This document shows positions 1-11,938 of a stretch of 64,000 nt of DNA, piece after piece; position 1 is the stretch's first letter; each line of letters starts with the position of its first letter. The stretch spans positions 3,038,001 through 3,102,000 of the forward strand of contig JACCLO010000008.1 in the NCBI GenBank assembly GCA_029448655.1, read 5' to 3'. Source of the stretch: Wolfiporia cocos (Eukaryota; Basidiomycota; Agaricomycetes; Polyporales; Phaeolaceae). The notes beneath the pieces are model-generated. The model was not told the DNA's origin, did no database searches, and worked only from the letters and a program-made list of their open reading frames with translations. The translations under genes and the position numbers were made by a program.

Positions 1-42
1 CATTTCTTCTTCAATCTCCGTCAACAACCTCAAACTGCAGTC

Positions 43-189
43 ATGAACTACTCGGATTTCTCAAACGTATCCTTCTCGCGTATCATCGGTAATCTGGGAG
101 AACGGTTGGAAAATGGGCCAATGGAGATGCAGGAAAATGTGGGAGAAAATGTTTCCAGTCATGACATGGAAGAAATACCTAGAGTGTAA
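43..189 (+). CDS. Small ORF of 48 codons, unrecognised
   Basis: An ATG lies behind a pyrimidine-rich leader (positions 1-42) that resembles a fungal 5' untranslated region. It opens a 48-residue frame starting MNYSDFSNVSF and ending EEIPRV before TAA. The peptide is hydrophilic and acidic, with no signal peptide, membrane segment or known motif. It could be the first exon of a gene, a short real peptide, or chance. No function is proposed. Confidence 0.22.
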   Translation: MNYSDFSNVSFSRIIGNLGERLENGPMEMQENVGENVSSHDMEEIPRV

Positions 190-2558
190 CGATTGGGTCG
201 CAAGAGGAATTCGTGCGTCATGATAAATTGAATATAAAACCCTCTCCTCAGATCTCGTGAGCGGAAGTATTTGGGGCAGCGCACCGAGGATCCAGACGTC
301 CAGACGTCATTTACTGGTGTCAAGCGGCCTATAGGCCAGTGATATAATGCTTGCCATAGCTCCTATCGGTATCTCTATTCTGTGAAGAGACATGCGCGTA
401 CCTCGGCAGCCCTACACCGTCGTCTCATGTGATGAGCAAGCAAGGACGCGATGGTGTAACGGTGAGACGCCCAGGTTCTCGATTACGGATTTTACGTTCT
501 ATGTGAAGACCTATTGCGCAATAGGGGCAAGTTTGCATGTCAAGTCTGTCTTGGAGCAAGCGTTTCGGACTGACTGACAACCACGCGCCACACCTGCTAG
601 GCCATTTGTGCTAAGCCATCGCTATCTTCCGCAGTCGTTTGTGGTGAGGACGGACTGTATTGTTCAGATCAGCCCTGTTTGTATGTTCGTGCTCGCAGTC
701 TGTGCGGCCTACTTCGATACCTGCGTTCACTCGCTCCTGATAATGTCACGGCCGTGTTTTTGCTAACATCACACGGGTCAGAACGTCCGCGGCCGATCGT
801 ATGAGCACGCACGCGTGCTTCCGTGCCGTATTTGTCGATGTCGAAAGGACGCTTGTCGCTTTATATTCACCGCTGAGCTAATCGGCAGCTCTGTAAGGGT
901 TCTGAGCATACGATCCTGCAGTCTCGCTACCCAGCGTTGGCATGGACCTCTCGCACGGCAGCTCCTTGGCGTACCACAAACCAAGCTTATGACGCAACTT
1001 GCTAATCTTCCCTCTCAAGACAAGCACTGCAGAGGGAGATATACGTAGTATTCAGCTAAGTAGACCTTGTCAAAGGTATACACAAACAGACAAGCAGCTC
1101 GCCGTTGCCCGCGCATGTGACAGAGGCACTATCATGCGCCGTCCTATCGCACGTCAGAACGCAGGGGCATATAGAAGGCACGGACTCTAGCCATAGCGTT
1201 CACGGTAAGCTCATATGAGTATCCGCCAAGACCAATCTGTCAGGAATCATGGCCAGAGATAAGGCGAGCCTGTCGCCTCAAGCACTAATGTGTTACTTGG
1301 GGTCTACCAAGGCGGCGTGGATCAGTGCCGAGTACAGGAGAGTTTTGGAGCGACGCGGGCGTGAAGAGCCTGGCAGGGGACAGATATAGGCTAGATCATT
1401 GACTCGAGTTATGAGATCACCAATTGTGACAGACGCAACATTCTGTGTTCGAGAACACGGCAGCTTTTGGATAATCGATAGCTAGGAGATTGCTGACAGT
1501 CAAGTGAGCAGTCCACGTCCGCATCAAGATGAACCGCCGACGGACACAACAGGAGAATTGAAAGCCGGGTACGAAGCAAAAGAACACTAGGCGCGGGGTA
1601 CAATCCAAGCAGATAGAAGCATCTGGCCTTTGGGGCAGTTGTCATCGAATATGCGATTGTGAGCGTGCGAGTTCAATAAACTCGAGATCGAGAAGTTCGA
1701 GGTGACGCGCATGCCCTGGTTATGGCTACGCTGACCATAGGTTAGATGACGTATAACGTACAGTTATATCGCAATAGGAAGCATTTGATGGTATTTGCCT
1801 TCTCGTTCAGTCCGTCTCCCTGCATGATGACAGTGCAATCAGCGAGGACTTGATAAATTGGAGGTGCGTGTCAATACGCTGGTGAATTAAAAGCTGACAC
1901 ACGAGTGATATCGTCTATCTTGAATTGACTATGACGGCGTACCCTGTTCCCTCCTGGGATCGCGAGCTTAGCTTGAAGGGCAGATATGACAGACATGATG
2001 AATCGTGCTGCTTGGCTAGATGTAAAATTTGCATACTTGGGTCTGTGATCGGTGCCTATAGCCAAGAGAATGGAGATGGATAGCGCAAATGGTGGGCTAG
2101 CTTTGATTCGGCGGAGGTACGGCAAAAATGAGGAACTCAATTGTCCGCGGCGAGATATCATGGACAGGAGGTTAGCCGAAGGGACTTGGCTGAGATGAAA
2201 ATACCGAACGAATCACAGCCTGGTATGCATGAGTTAATCGAGGCGACTTCGTCCTGCAGCTGAGCTGGGTGAAAATTTGCAGGGCCCAAAGGAGAGGGTC
2301 TGTGCCATGCTGCTCCGTGAATTCTGATACACGAAACCGTGCTTAAATGGACGGTGTGAGAGAAACAACGGCAAGCGCACCTCGAGGAGACTGGAAGAGA
2401 CTAGGACGCGCGGGTAAGCGCGGAGACCATTCGAGCCTAAGCGCACGTGGTGGGCTAGCAGAATCACATGCGTTGACTCAATTACAGTATATGAGCCACA
2501 GCTTGCCCTACCCATGTTCTTCCTCCTTTCCCCCTCTCCACTACCACCGCCTAGCGCA
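190..2558. other. No supported gene; 5' flank of the perilipin-like gene
   Basis: Short frames occur on both strands but none shows a recognisable domain or exon-intron pattern. A small direct repeat of CCAGACGT lies near 290-308. The last 100 bases, rich in C and T (about 2,512-2,555), look like the leader of the gene starting at 2,559. Confidence 0.5.
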
Positions 2559-3851
2559 ATGGCAACCCAGACACAGGAGACATCGCGCACGCCTGAGCTG
2601 ACCATCATTTCCCGCGTCGCGTCCATCCCGCTCGTCGCGTCCTCGCTCAACACTATCCATGAGACGCTCTTGAGCAACGCGTACACGCAGAAGCCCTACT
2701 CGACCGCGCAGGGGATCTCCAAGTCCGCCCTCAGCTACACGGAACCCCTCCAGAAGCGCCTTGCTCCGCTCATCGTACGCGCGGATGGCTATGCGAACAT
2801 GGGACTCGACGCGGTCGAGTCGCGCTATCCGTACCCGTTCAAGACGCCCACGGAGGACATTCTTCGGGATATCAAGGGGCGGAGCGACCAGGCAAGAGAC
2901 GTTGCAAACAAGACTATTGACGAGAGAGTCAAGAGCCCCGCATACAACGTCGCGCAGGGCATCGATCAGGTACGCTACTTTGGGACTTCTATGGACGTCG
3001 ATGGACGGAGAGTCGCCTTTCCCCTCGAATTCCTTGCTTCACGCTTCAGTAACAAAGTATCTCTATAAATTGGCTCTGTGCCGATTTGCCGGGAGGTGAT
3101 AGGTATGCTACAGCTTGCGGGTCGGGAATGGGGGAAGATCTCCAACTCACAATTGTTCTGATGTCTCATTATATATGATTGCTAACATATTCATTTTTAC
3201 AGCGATTTGCTCCAATTGTAGATTACTTCGAAGTGGCAGTCAACAAACTGCACCCGCCTGCGGAGACAGATAGCAACGCAGAGCACGCAGAAGCGCAATT
3301 CCAGTACCAGCGTGCCCTTGTACTCTCCAAGGAGCTGCGTACGTACTCTGCCGAGCAGATCGCTCAGCTTAGCGAGCAGAATGCACTAGTCAAGCGGGCA
3401 TCCGAGACCGCGCACAACATCACCCAGCTCGCGACGACGAGCTACGGCACTGCGCAGGTCAAGGTGCAGGTGCTGAGCGACACGATGCTCGGCGAGCTGC
3501 AGAAGATCCAGGTACGCTCGTTCATGAACTAGGATTAAGCCCATTTGCTTATGCGCGCGACAGGCCACGACTGCAACCCTCCCTGCACAAGTCCAAGTCT
3601 CTCTTTCCGACATCTCCGCCCGCCTCTCGTCGACGATCACCGACCTCTCCGCGATCCTCACCTCGCCTGACCCGCTCCAGGACAAGGTGCACAAGCTGCG
3701 CGACACCGTCCAGGAGCGCGTGCACCCGCTGCTCGAGGCCACGACAAGCCGCGTACAGGACATACTCGCTGCGGTGCGCTCGCGGGTGCCCGTCGGCGAG
3801 AAGGAGGCGGTGAATGGACACGCGAATGGTAATGGTAACAGCCACGACTGA
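2559..3851 (+). CDS. Perilipin-like lipid-droplet-associated protein, three exons
   Basis: Exons are 2,559-2,969, 3,203-3,511 and 3,564-3,851. Introns of 233 and 52 bp both have GTACGC donors; the first has a GCTAAC branch point and TTTTTACAG acceptor. All junctions are phase 0 and the product is 335 residues. The start is the ATG in CGCAATGG after a pyrimidine-rich leader, so the upstream in-frame ATG at 2,514 was not used. The N-terminal half is typical of basidiomycete perilipin-like proteins: a helical stretch followed by repeated KSALSYTEPLQKRLAPLIVR-type segments, and a YPYPFKTPTEDI motif. The rest is amphipathic and heptad-like, as in PAT-family proteins that coat lipid droplets and control lipase access. 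There is no signal peptide or membrane span. The C-terminus is Asn/Gly-rich. Family assignment is from memory of annotated agaricomycete proteins; exon structure is seen directly. Confidence 0.75.
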
Positions 3852-5679
3852 GCCTGTGATCTGGCCCGAACTGAATGGTGGAGTCGTCATCATTCAGGGT
3901 CAAGTTCTTCATCCAGTTCCAAGATCCGGACATAGAGATGCCATATCGTTTGCCTCCGGCTACGTTCGAGTCCCTTCTTCCTCCGCTTCGCTTATGATCG
4001 TGTTGTATGTACATATACTCATTTTATGTCGGCGTCCTCCCGTCTTTCTAGTGACTACAATCGCCAATCCAAACCTAGATACCATCTGTCGCGACATGCC
4101 ACATGTAATGTACAGTGGTTCAGTATAATCACGCACGACTTTAATCACGCACGACTTTCTGCATGCACTAGTGTTGAATGACTTTGCCCGCAGGCAATAA
4201 CATCCTTCCTCACTCATGAGTGAGAAGCGTGAATGCCTGTATTGCGGGGTGGAGCAACATGATTGCGAAAGCACGCCGCCGTGCTATCTACCGATGGCGC
4301 TGCATCCTGTACTGTGCCCGGTATTTATATGTATACAACGCAGATAAGGCTCAATATCAATAGCTACTATGACCGGTGCCACTCGGACGCAATTTATCCA
4401 TCGCTGTGAAGTTCGTGATCGAGATCCGGGCAAGCACTGCAATACTCTGCAGCGTGACATTCAATGGTTACACGTCCAAGATGCTGGACAGCGATAAGCC
4501 ATCATATATCATATACTATCATCATCTACAGAGATATTCACTTCCTAAATCATGGCCTCCGATTTCGCTTCAAATAAGCCCCCGACGATGCTTTAACGGG
4601 CCATCGCACGAAATGGAAGTACTAGTTGGATGTTATAGCACGACTAGTTCAGGTATTCTGAGTAACACCCGCCGACGCCTGTCTCCGAATCTGTGGCGCA
4701 CTGTCCGGGCTGCTAAGCTCCCCCGATCATGTACATCACTCAGAGATGGAATGAGACCTTGCGCTTATACGATCCCTTAGCTGATGAAGGATTGAACAAA
4801 TGCCTGCAATGGCCGAGCATACCACGGCTGTTGCTGATTTTGCAAAGGGTAACTTACTAATCCCCGCTGTTCAGCTCGCCTGAAGCGGTCTATTATTTCA
4901 TGAGCGATCTGTGACTATTTATCAAATATCTAAGGCGTGCAAGGAACGATAACAGTGACGAAGATAGCGGAGGTGCTGAGCCGAACAGCTGCCCCTCAGT
5001 ATACGATTCCTGCGGATAAGAATGAGTACCCATACACAGGGGTGAGGATCGTTATTCGTGGAGACATAGCCTTCATACGCAGTCACTCGAGTCGCCTCTT
5101 GCGAGATTCCGAGCGTTTTCATCGTCTCAGTCAGATCTGGAGCATGATTCTCTGATGTCACCAAATATGCAGCGCGATGCGAAGTCCAGATATAATTGAG
5201 ATGTGCCTGTGATAATGGCTTGAGACTCAGCATGAGGACACTCATTGCCATACGCCAGTCCCTCTTACACACAGCATATACACGCAAGCCTATAAAATCC
5301 AGGAACGTAGTGAGGGAGGGGAGCTAAAATTAATCTGTGCACGTACATTCCTACACAATGTACATGGCTGTTCCTAAAAGTTTGGGCAGCGGCAGATACA
5401 CAACCGAAGCATGTCCTAGCACCTCCGATGCGCTCCAGCCTCTGCTCTTACAAGAGTCGATTGTGCGGAAAGACTATCAGACTCCCTGATTGAACATGCC
5501 CTTTGCTCGCACACGTTCTTGCAGTCGAGGGAAAAGACTAACATTTTGTGTCTAAGATTTAACAGATACTACAACGCGTGGTATTCACGCTAGTACAACA
5601 ATGAAACTTACAGCGGCCCTTTCGGCTGTTGAACGTCCGTATCCGCCATGCGATATGTTGGCGGATGGCGGACAGATAC
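3852..5679. other. Intergenic, no supported gene; 16-bp tandem repeat
   Basis: No frame here has recognisable protein character. A perfect two-unit tandem repeat of AATCACGCACGACTTT lies at 4,127-4,158. The segment separates the 3' end of the perilipin-like gene from the 3' end of the convergent oxalate decarboxylase gene. Confidence 0.5.
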
Positions 5680-7151
5680 TCAGAGCTTCGGCATCATGCG
5701 TACGGGGGTGTGCCCAGGGTCGAGCTGGCGCGTGAACTCGTCCGTCGTGTTCAGGTGCGCCTGCACGATGTCCGGCGGAGTGACCGCAAGCCACTGGTTC
5801 AGCGACATCTCCTCAAACCTGTGCACACAAACGTCAGCACCTGCGTGGCGTACACGACACACGCGCATCACGTACTTCGGCGACCTGAAAATCTCGAGCA
5901 TTTCGATCGGCTCGGTACCGATGTTCTCGATGTAGTGTCCGCAATTGGCGGGGACGATCATCACGTCGCCCTCCTGGAAATTGAACGTGCGCGTCGCCTG
6001 AACGGTGAACACCGTCACGCGCGCCTTGCCCTTGATAAAGTACGACCACTGCGCGACGTCAGGGGCTGTCCTGCGCCATTTGTTAGGCAAGGGTCACGTA
6101 CCTCGTCTGCCAGCGGGTGCCAGTGCATCTCGCGGATCGCGCCGACGTTGATGATGACGTGCGCCGCGCTGATCGTCGTGATCGGGAAGTTGCTCGCGTC
6201 CGCAATGCGCACCTCGCCGCCCTCGACCTTGACCGGCTCCTGCTCCAGCATGCGGTGCACGAGCCGCCGTCTCGTGAGCGGCTTCCCCTCCCGCTCCTCC
6301 TCGCACGTGCGCCCGCTCAGCACGCTCCGGAAGATGAACTTCTCGCGCGCGGGGAGCTTCTCGATCGTCGACGCGGGCACCTTGAAGTTCTTGCGTAGCA
6401 CGTCGCGCGGCGTGTGCGCAAGCCAGTCCGTCAGCTGGAACGCCTTGAACTCGGTCGCCTCGCCATCGTCGAAGATGAGCAGGAACTCGCACCCGCCCTC
6501 GAGGCCCTGCAGGGAGTGCGGGACGCCCCGCGGGAAGAACCAGAGGTCGCCCTTCTTCACGTCCTCCTCGAAATAGAGCCCGCCGTAATCGATGCCCGTG
6601 ATGCGCACACGGCCCTCGAGGATGTAGCCCCATTCGGAGTCGTTATGCCTGCGAGGGTACACCCGTAAGTATGTCGTGCGCGCGAAAATGGGGGAGGAAG
6701 GGAGCATATACAGAGCCATAATAGGCGCGCATATAGAGCAGTTTGCATTAGACGAAGCCGAAGGTGGTGATTGCAATGCAACCATAGACGATCGAAGACA
6801 TAGTAGCTATAGTACGTTTAAAGGCGTAATAAAGGTCGCTCAAGCGGAAAACTCCACGGTATCATGTCGACGCTCAAGGACTCACCAGTGCAGGTCACGA
6901 ATGACGCCCTCCTCGAGGCGCATGTTGGTGGCGGCCAGCTCACGAGACATAGGGAGTTCCCGCACGGTGACCTCGCGCGCCCAGCCACCATCCTCAAGCC
7001 GCATGTGCGAGTCGGCGAAAGACCATTTCATGTTCAGGACGGTGCCCCAGTCGGTGGGCGGGGACACGATCATGTCGGGGTTCTGGCGCTCCCGCTCGGG
7101 GTTGCGCGGTCCGACGATATTTGACCCTTTTCCATCACGTTTCGGCTCCAT
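5680..7151 (-). CDS. Oxalate decarboxylase (bicupin), four exons, apparently intact
   Basis: Exons on the minus strand are 7,151-6,886, 6,648-6,102, 6,048-5,876 and 5,818-5,680; introns are 237, 53 and 57 bp with GTGAGT, GTACGT and GTACGT donors. The coding length is 1,125 nt, giving 374 residues. The enzyme splits oxalate to formate and CO2 using Mn in one or both cupin barrels. Cupin 1 shows LHWHNDSEWGY (ligands H88, H90, E94) and FFPRGVPHSL. Cupin 2 shows REMHWHPLADEW across an intron and VPANCGHYIENIG, so both metal sites look complete. The lid loop reads DDGEATEFKAF where fungal enzymes usually have a SENS-like sequence; the Glu is kept (E155). The usual secretion signal is missing: the protein begins MEPKRDGKGSNI, so it is either cytosolic or lacks an upstream signal exon that I could not find. 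Copies of its first exon and promoter recur at 7.9-8.4 and 13.3-15.1 kb. Confidence 0.88.
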
Positions 7152-7236
7152 CGTGTGATGCTATTGTAGGTAGGTATGTTGCTGGATGAAGGGGAGAGGA
7201 GATGATGGAGGAGGGGAAGCGTGGAGGGGTGCCCGC

Positions 7237-7242
7237 TATATA
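7237..7242 (-). promoter_or_regulatory. Putative TATA box of the oxalate decarboxylase gene
   Basis: TATATA reads on the minus strand about 86 bp upstream of the ATG at 7,151. The surrounding sequence (7,190-7,440) is well conserved in the duplicated copy at 13,900-14,130, including CGCTATATACGAGAGCG. That suggests the promoter was copied with the gene, rather than showing selection on it. Confidence 0.4.
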
Positions 7243-7859
7243 CGAGAGCGCACTGCACGCCATGATATCATGTCTATACTTGCGCACAACGAGCATGTCA
7301 GAAATAAGTTGCTCCACTATAGTGGATGTCATTGCACCTCACCTCACCGTCACCGCCGTCACCGCTGCACACGCATCGTCACGGTCTGGAGGTACCAGCT
7401 GCAGGGTCCGTATTTGCCTAACCCATGCAGTACTATAGACACTGTCCCAAGCTTAGCGAGGCCGACAGATGGCGAGTTCGAATGTGCAGAGTGCAAGGTC
7501 TAAAATGCGGGCATGGGCGCTTTGGCATCATGAGCACTACAGCGCGCGTCTAACAATAGGCCTGTCGATGTATTTCATAATAGTTAGTGGCCTGTTATTT
7601 ATAGTTCTCATCCTCACCCGCTTATGACGACAATGGATGGCTCATACACAGACACCGACGAATCTTCACAAAGATACTGCGGTGTGCGCAGGAAATGGGC
7701 TAAAAATAATGTTGCTGCGCTATAGATCTGGGATGCTAAATATTACCAAAGGATTATGCGGTGCACCGTTCACGAGACGCCGCAGCGCCGCGTTCAACGT
7801 CAACCCTTGCCGCTTACATGCGGAGTTGCTTAACACATCATTGCTCAACCTTCTCGACC

Positions 7860-8390
7860 GTCAATGCGAGCACCCAGATTCAGAAGCCCTTGCGCAGCAG
7901 CCAGTTCGTCAGCTGGGACGCCTTATTTGAAGATGCGGGCCATCCTCTCCTGTTGGACATCAATTAGCATATATAAGGATAGACTTTTGAATGGACAGAT
8001 AGGCATTCCACACAGGCTTGAAGCCAAGAACGAGAAGTTTGCTACCTGTTCCGCTCTCTCGGAGACTCGAGCAAATTTACTTCCTCGGCCTGCTACATCT
8101 ATCTGGAGAGCAGACCTAGATGCGATGAACTAACTAGTGTAAGTTATAGACAACACTCTTCCCGAGGGGCATACTGGTCGCGGTAAGTTCGCGGGGAATC
8201 TAGAGCTCCCGTGCAGTAACCTCGCACGCCCGGAATACATACAAGAGTCATAAAAATACCACTTCATCTGAGAATAGCGCCTCAGTTGGCAGGTGAGGAC
8301 ACGATTGTGTCGGCGTCCTGGTGCTTCCGATCGGGGTTGCGTGGACCCTCGCCGTCTTACTGCTTCTATTGAATGTTATTATACCCTCAG
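7860..8390 (-). pseudogene. Degraded oxalate decarboxylase copy (A')
   Basis: Around 7,880-7,950 the minus strand retains sequence like exon 2 of the intact gene: the GTCAGCTGGGACGCC block, which encodes the FQLTDWLA region in the functional copy. Around 8,280-8,350 it retains sequence like exon 1, the block encoding PPTDWGTV and the upstream GPRNPER region. No open frame links them, and stops and indels are frequent. It lies just upstream of the intact gene in the same orientation, as expected from a tandem duplication followed by decay. Confidence 0.6.
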
Positions 8391-9139
8391 TGTAGGTCAG
8401 CATGTCACTCGATGAGAAGGATACTTCAGTGACCGTGCGCAACGGAGATTGAAAACAAAAGTCGCTTCACCCGCCGATGCCAGTGAACTTTACCTCTGTA
8501 CATGGATATGAATCCTCGCGATCACGCCACAGGCCATGCTGATGCCTCCTACAAGTTCCGCGAGCATAGAACCTGTCGTTCAATGATATTGGGGACACCA
8601 TAGAGCCAGCTTAACATGTCAAACTCGACTGCAGCGATAGGCTCGGCAGACGAAATATGTCGCGCAAAATTGGGAATGATAGGCTGAGACGATGAGATAC
8701 ATATCATCATCTAAAATAGTAAGTGGCCTAGTTAATTATAGTGCTCATCCTCATTGATCTTTACGACGTGGTCTGATTCATAGCACATACATAGCACGAT
8801 GCTGCATTTTCTCTTTTTTGCCTATGGTAGCAAACTTGTCGCAGAGATAATGCGCATCTAGCCTGAATATAGGAGGCCGATAAATAGGCCGTTGGTCATT
8901 GACAAACGTTTAATAGTCGGCCTCATGATTGCCTCACAGCCCAAAGCACTCTTGATGCGTGTCGCGAAGACGAGTTTGGTGTCGCGAGTGGAGTTGGCGA
9001 AAGTTACGCATCTCGGTAAATCAGTGGTAAATCGACATCATGCGGCGTGGTTCACAAGCGGGTTCAGATTTTTACCCTGCGAATGAGGGCGCCCAGTATA
9101 CAGTTATGGCTCGTAGGATTGATGCCGGTGAGTTTTTTT

Positions 9140-9530
9140 GCAGCGCACGAATTCGTTTCATGCTCACAATCCAGATGTGCTCGCACCGACGTTCAATGCC
9201 TTCAATTTGCCGACTTGCTCAGGAGATCCTGTAGCGCGATTATTTCCACTGAAAATACACGTGAAGTACGCACCGTCGCTGGAGAAAGTGCAACTTTTTA
9301 AGACAGTCTGTCTGAATTACTCCATGGGCATTCGTGAGTATGAGAAAGTCTCAATTTCCCTACAACAGTTTCATTGAACGCACACTACGGCGCCAGCGCA
9401 CGCTATGGAACCTACTCTTCGTCATTAGGGTCGGGAATAATGGATAAAACTCCAGAGTCGCTAGTATAACCAACGGAAATCTCTTTATTGTTGCTTCTTA
9501 ATATACCGCACTTGAAGCATGCGGGACAAT
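9140..9530. repeat. Diverged repeat paired with 18,880-19,270
   Basis: The two segments share ordered blocks, for example ACGCACCGTCGCTGGAGAA versus ACGCACCGTCTCTGAGAA, followed by matching ATTCATTGAACG- and CGCCAGCGCAC-like sequences. No protein is recognised in either copy. It appears to extend the 6.7-9.1 / 13.2-15.8 kb duplication, with a DUF6533 gene lying inside only the second copy. Confidence 0.5.
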
Positions 9531-9575
9531 GACCGGAACATTTAGCGGTACTACCAGACAAACATCGTGAAGAAG

Positions 9576-9740
9576 ATGCTGAAGCACTACAGAACACTCC
9601 CTGACGGCGCGTCCGACGACGAGGTGGTGAGGCTGCTCGGGGAGACCGTAATCAATGGCCAGGTATACCTCCCCGTTGGGGTGCTAGCGAGGGACCTGCT
9701 AGCGACGGGCTTCGCGGTAGCTAGATCTCAAATTCGTTGA
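9576..9740 (+). CDS. Small GC-rich ORF of 54 codons, unrecognised
   Basis: An ATG-initiated frame starting MLKHYRTLPDGASDDEVV and ending ATGFAVARSQIR lies in a locally GC-richer patch inside AT-richer sequence. Its composition looks more like coding DNA than its surroundings. An overlapping minus-strand frame (9,699-9,977, starting MHHRVPSVVFHLANRH) also looks protein-like, so the coding strand is unsettled. Either could be a surviving exon of a broken gene. I recognise neither. Confidence 0.22.
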   Translation: MLKHYRTLPDGASDDEVVRLLGETVINGQVYLPVGVLARDLLATGFAVARSQIR

Positions 9741-10289
9741 ATCCCTGAGCAGGTTTGGCCTCTTGGTGGGACTGACCGCGCATTCTGGGCCCTGAAGCTC
9801 CCGTTTCTCAAGCCTGATCAAGCCGACGTAGCGCGCCAGCGGTCGGATACCATCGATGCCGAGATTAAGTATGTAGAAGCCAACGGGAATCACTGAGGGC
9901 TGCGCGAGGTACTGGCGCTGAATGAAGACATGGCGATTGGCTAGGTGGAAGACGACAGATGGAACACGGTGATGCATTTTTGCGAAGCGTTGCCCGGAGA
10001 ATCATAGGCATTCCTGGAATGTGTTTCAGCACCGCACATTGCATACAGCCAGAAGTTGCATCTAGCCTCAAATGTATCAGCAAACTGACGGACAGCGTTA
10101 TGCTGCCGTCTGCATATGGGTCATAGGCACGCGTCCTTGTCGACGGTCACAAGTCATGAGTGAATGTAACTGTTGGTTGGCGTGTTGGGTATTCATGTAT
10201 CGGGTATATACGGGATAATACATGGTGCTCGGAGTTGCTGATATCACACTTCGCTATCATACAAGCTGTGTGCATGCCTTTCAGAACTC

Positions 10290-11938
10290 TCAGCTTCCAA
10301 GCTGTTGGGTCAGTCGCAGGTTATCAGATATGTATAAATGCTCCTTATCTTCCCCGGTCGCTTCGTCATAGTGTGGGTCGTGATCTGTTAGAACCCCACT
10401 CAACGGAGCGCCCAGGTTCCCTACGATGTCATCGGCAAACTGCAGAGAGGACATCCAGGTGGGTTGCAGAGAGCTCTCATTGTAGGATCGACTCCCATGT
10501 TGAGCCAAGTATACGCCGCGCAAGTTGAGAATGAACCGCGAGATGGAGATCGAAATTAAACTACAGAATCGGTCAGTACGCGTCTTCCGAATGCAGCGCC
10601 TAAACATACACTTCCGTGAGTGCAGGCACCGATCCAAAGTCCTGTCACCAGATGTCAGGCACATTCGAGGCGTGGTGCAAACAGGCTACAGCCTACCCCA
10701 AATTTGATGGCAACTAGGTTGATCACGTTCAAGACAATCGTAGTGCTGTGTTTTGTTGCTCAAGTGGGCTGAAACCGATATCACGCGCCAAGACAAAGTA
10801 GAGTGTGCCTGTTCAAACATGAGATTTCTGGGGAACACCTGCGAATGCATGACATACCATCCCTGAAAATCAACGCTACAAGATTCCCTAGGGGCTTTGC
10901 AGCCCGTTTGAAAGCACGAGCTATTTCAGCTGTCTTGATCCCGCCCATAGCAATGGCTAGGACGCCACTGACGATCGCCACTATTCATTGGAAATTCAGC
11001 TCACCAAAGACACCAGAAAGAAGACCCGCTCACATCTGTATCTGGTTAGTAAGTACGTCCTGAGCCCTCTGAAAGAAAGACAACGCACATGTTTTCAGCG
11101 GAAGGGCTGAGGTTGACGATATCGGCACAACCCATGAATGGTGGGGGAGAGGGAATAAACGTCACTGCAGTGTAGTAATACTGCGAGCCCGAGAAGCTTT
11201 AGCACCAGGTAGCAGAAGAGCACTGGCCTTTCCGTACAATATTCACAACAGCGGGAACCAGTCCGAGAAGAATGACGGCAAACAGAGTTTTGCGGCCCTC
11301 GTACCAGATGGCGTACAAGCGCAGCGATGAGAATACTAGAAATAGGGCTGTAAAAACGGTTGTTCGGAGAGCGGCGCTGTAGAATCTCACATGTGATGAT
11401 AATTTGAGTTGCGATCGTAATCACTTGCGTCGTTCGCAAAATCCCCGAGCAGCTGAGAGCAGAGTGAATACATGCACAACTTCATAGACGTTACAACTGA
11501 CGTCTAGAATAACATCTCGGTTAACGCCTGATTAGGCACACAGTCAACAAACAGTACCTCCTGAGCACCTGGCATCGTTGTGGACGGAACCATTTCAATA
11601 ATCATGAAAATCCGGTAAATGAGGGTGAGATATCGATTCAGCAGGTATAGCACAGTAGTCCCAGAAACCTTGTGGCCCCAGATACAACGAATTTCACGCG
11701 AGAATGTCAACGAATAATCATACACAAGCAGCGCTGTCGTTCATCAGCATCCGAATGGCAACGCGTATAACTGTCGTCAACTCACTAGTCGCAGCAACGC
11801 TACAGAAATTGGCCAGCCACCTGGGGCTCAATTGTACCAGCCGGCAGGGGACTAAACTTTGCACACTCACATCTCATTGAGTTTAGAAGCAATTAACGCG
11901 TTCAGCGCGGCCAATGAAATTGTATCGCCCTGAGACAT
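10290..11938 (-). CDS. DUF6533-type multi-pass membrane protein (copy 1)
   Basis: Early exons on the minus strand are 11,938-11,871, 11,820-11,786 and 11,733-11,558; they splice in frame and begin MSQGDTISLAALNAL. Exon 3 carries the family signature: YDYSLTFSREIRCIWG, then a Leu-Leu-Asn-Arg-Tyr (LLNRY) motif after a membrane helix. Further family landmarks follow: FSSLRLYAIW with a long hydrophobic stretch (about 11,340-11,230), FMGCADIVNLSPSAE (about 11,140-11,095), LVALIFRDG (about 10,880), and near the C-terminus SISRFILNLRGVYL (about 10,545), ending at 10,290. I could not resolve every middle junction: the exon after LVALIFRDG needs a non-obvious splice or holds a frameshift. DUF6533 proteins are basidiomycete-specific, roughly seven-helix proteins of unknown role. 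Confidence 0.65.

Larger units (their letters stand above)
6722..9075. repeat. Segmental duplication, copy A
   Basis: From intron 1 of the oxalate decarboxylase gene through its promoter and on to about 9,075, blocks match 13,190-15,820 in the same order and orientation. Matching landmarks include the first-exon sequence, the promoter block, GTATTTCATAATAGTTAGTGGCCTG-like sequence near 7,567 versus 14,311, and a GGCGAAAGTTACGCATCTCG-like block near 8,996 versus 15,735. Divergence and indels are substantial, so the duplication is old. Confidence 0.8.

Noticed and set aside
4376..4780. Plus-strand 134-codon frame downstream of the perilipin-like gene
   Set aside because: No domain, no intron pattern, and unremarkable composition.
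5629..6576. Plus-strand 315-codon frame across the oxalate decarboxylase gene
   Set aside because: Antisense shadow; the minus strand gives a complete bicupin enzyme with consistent introns.
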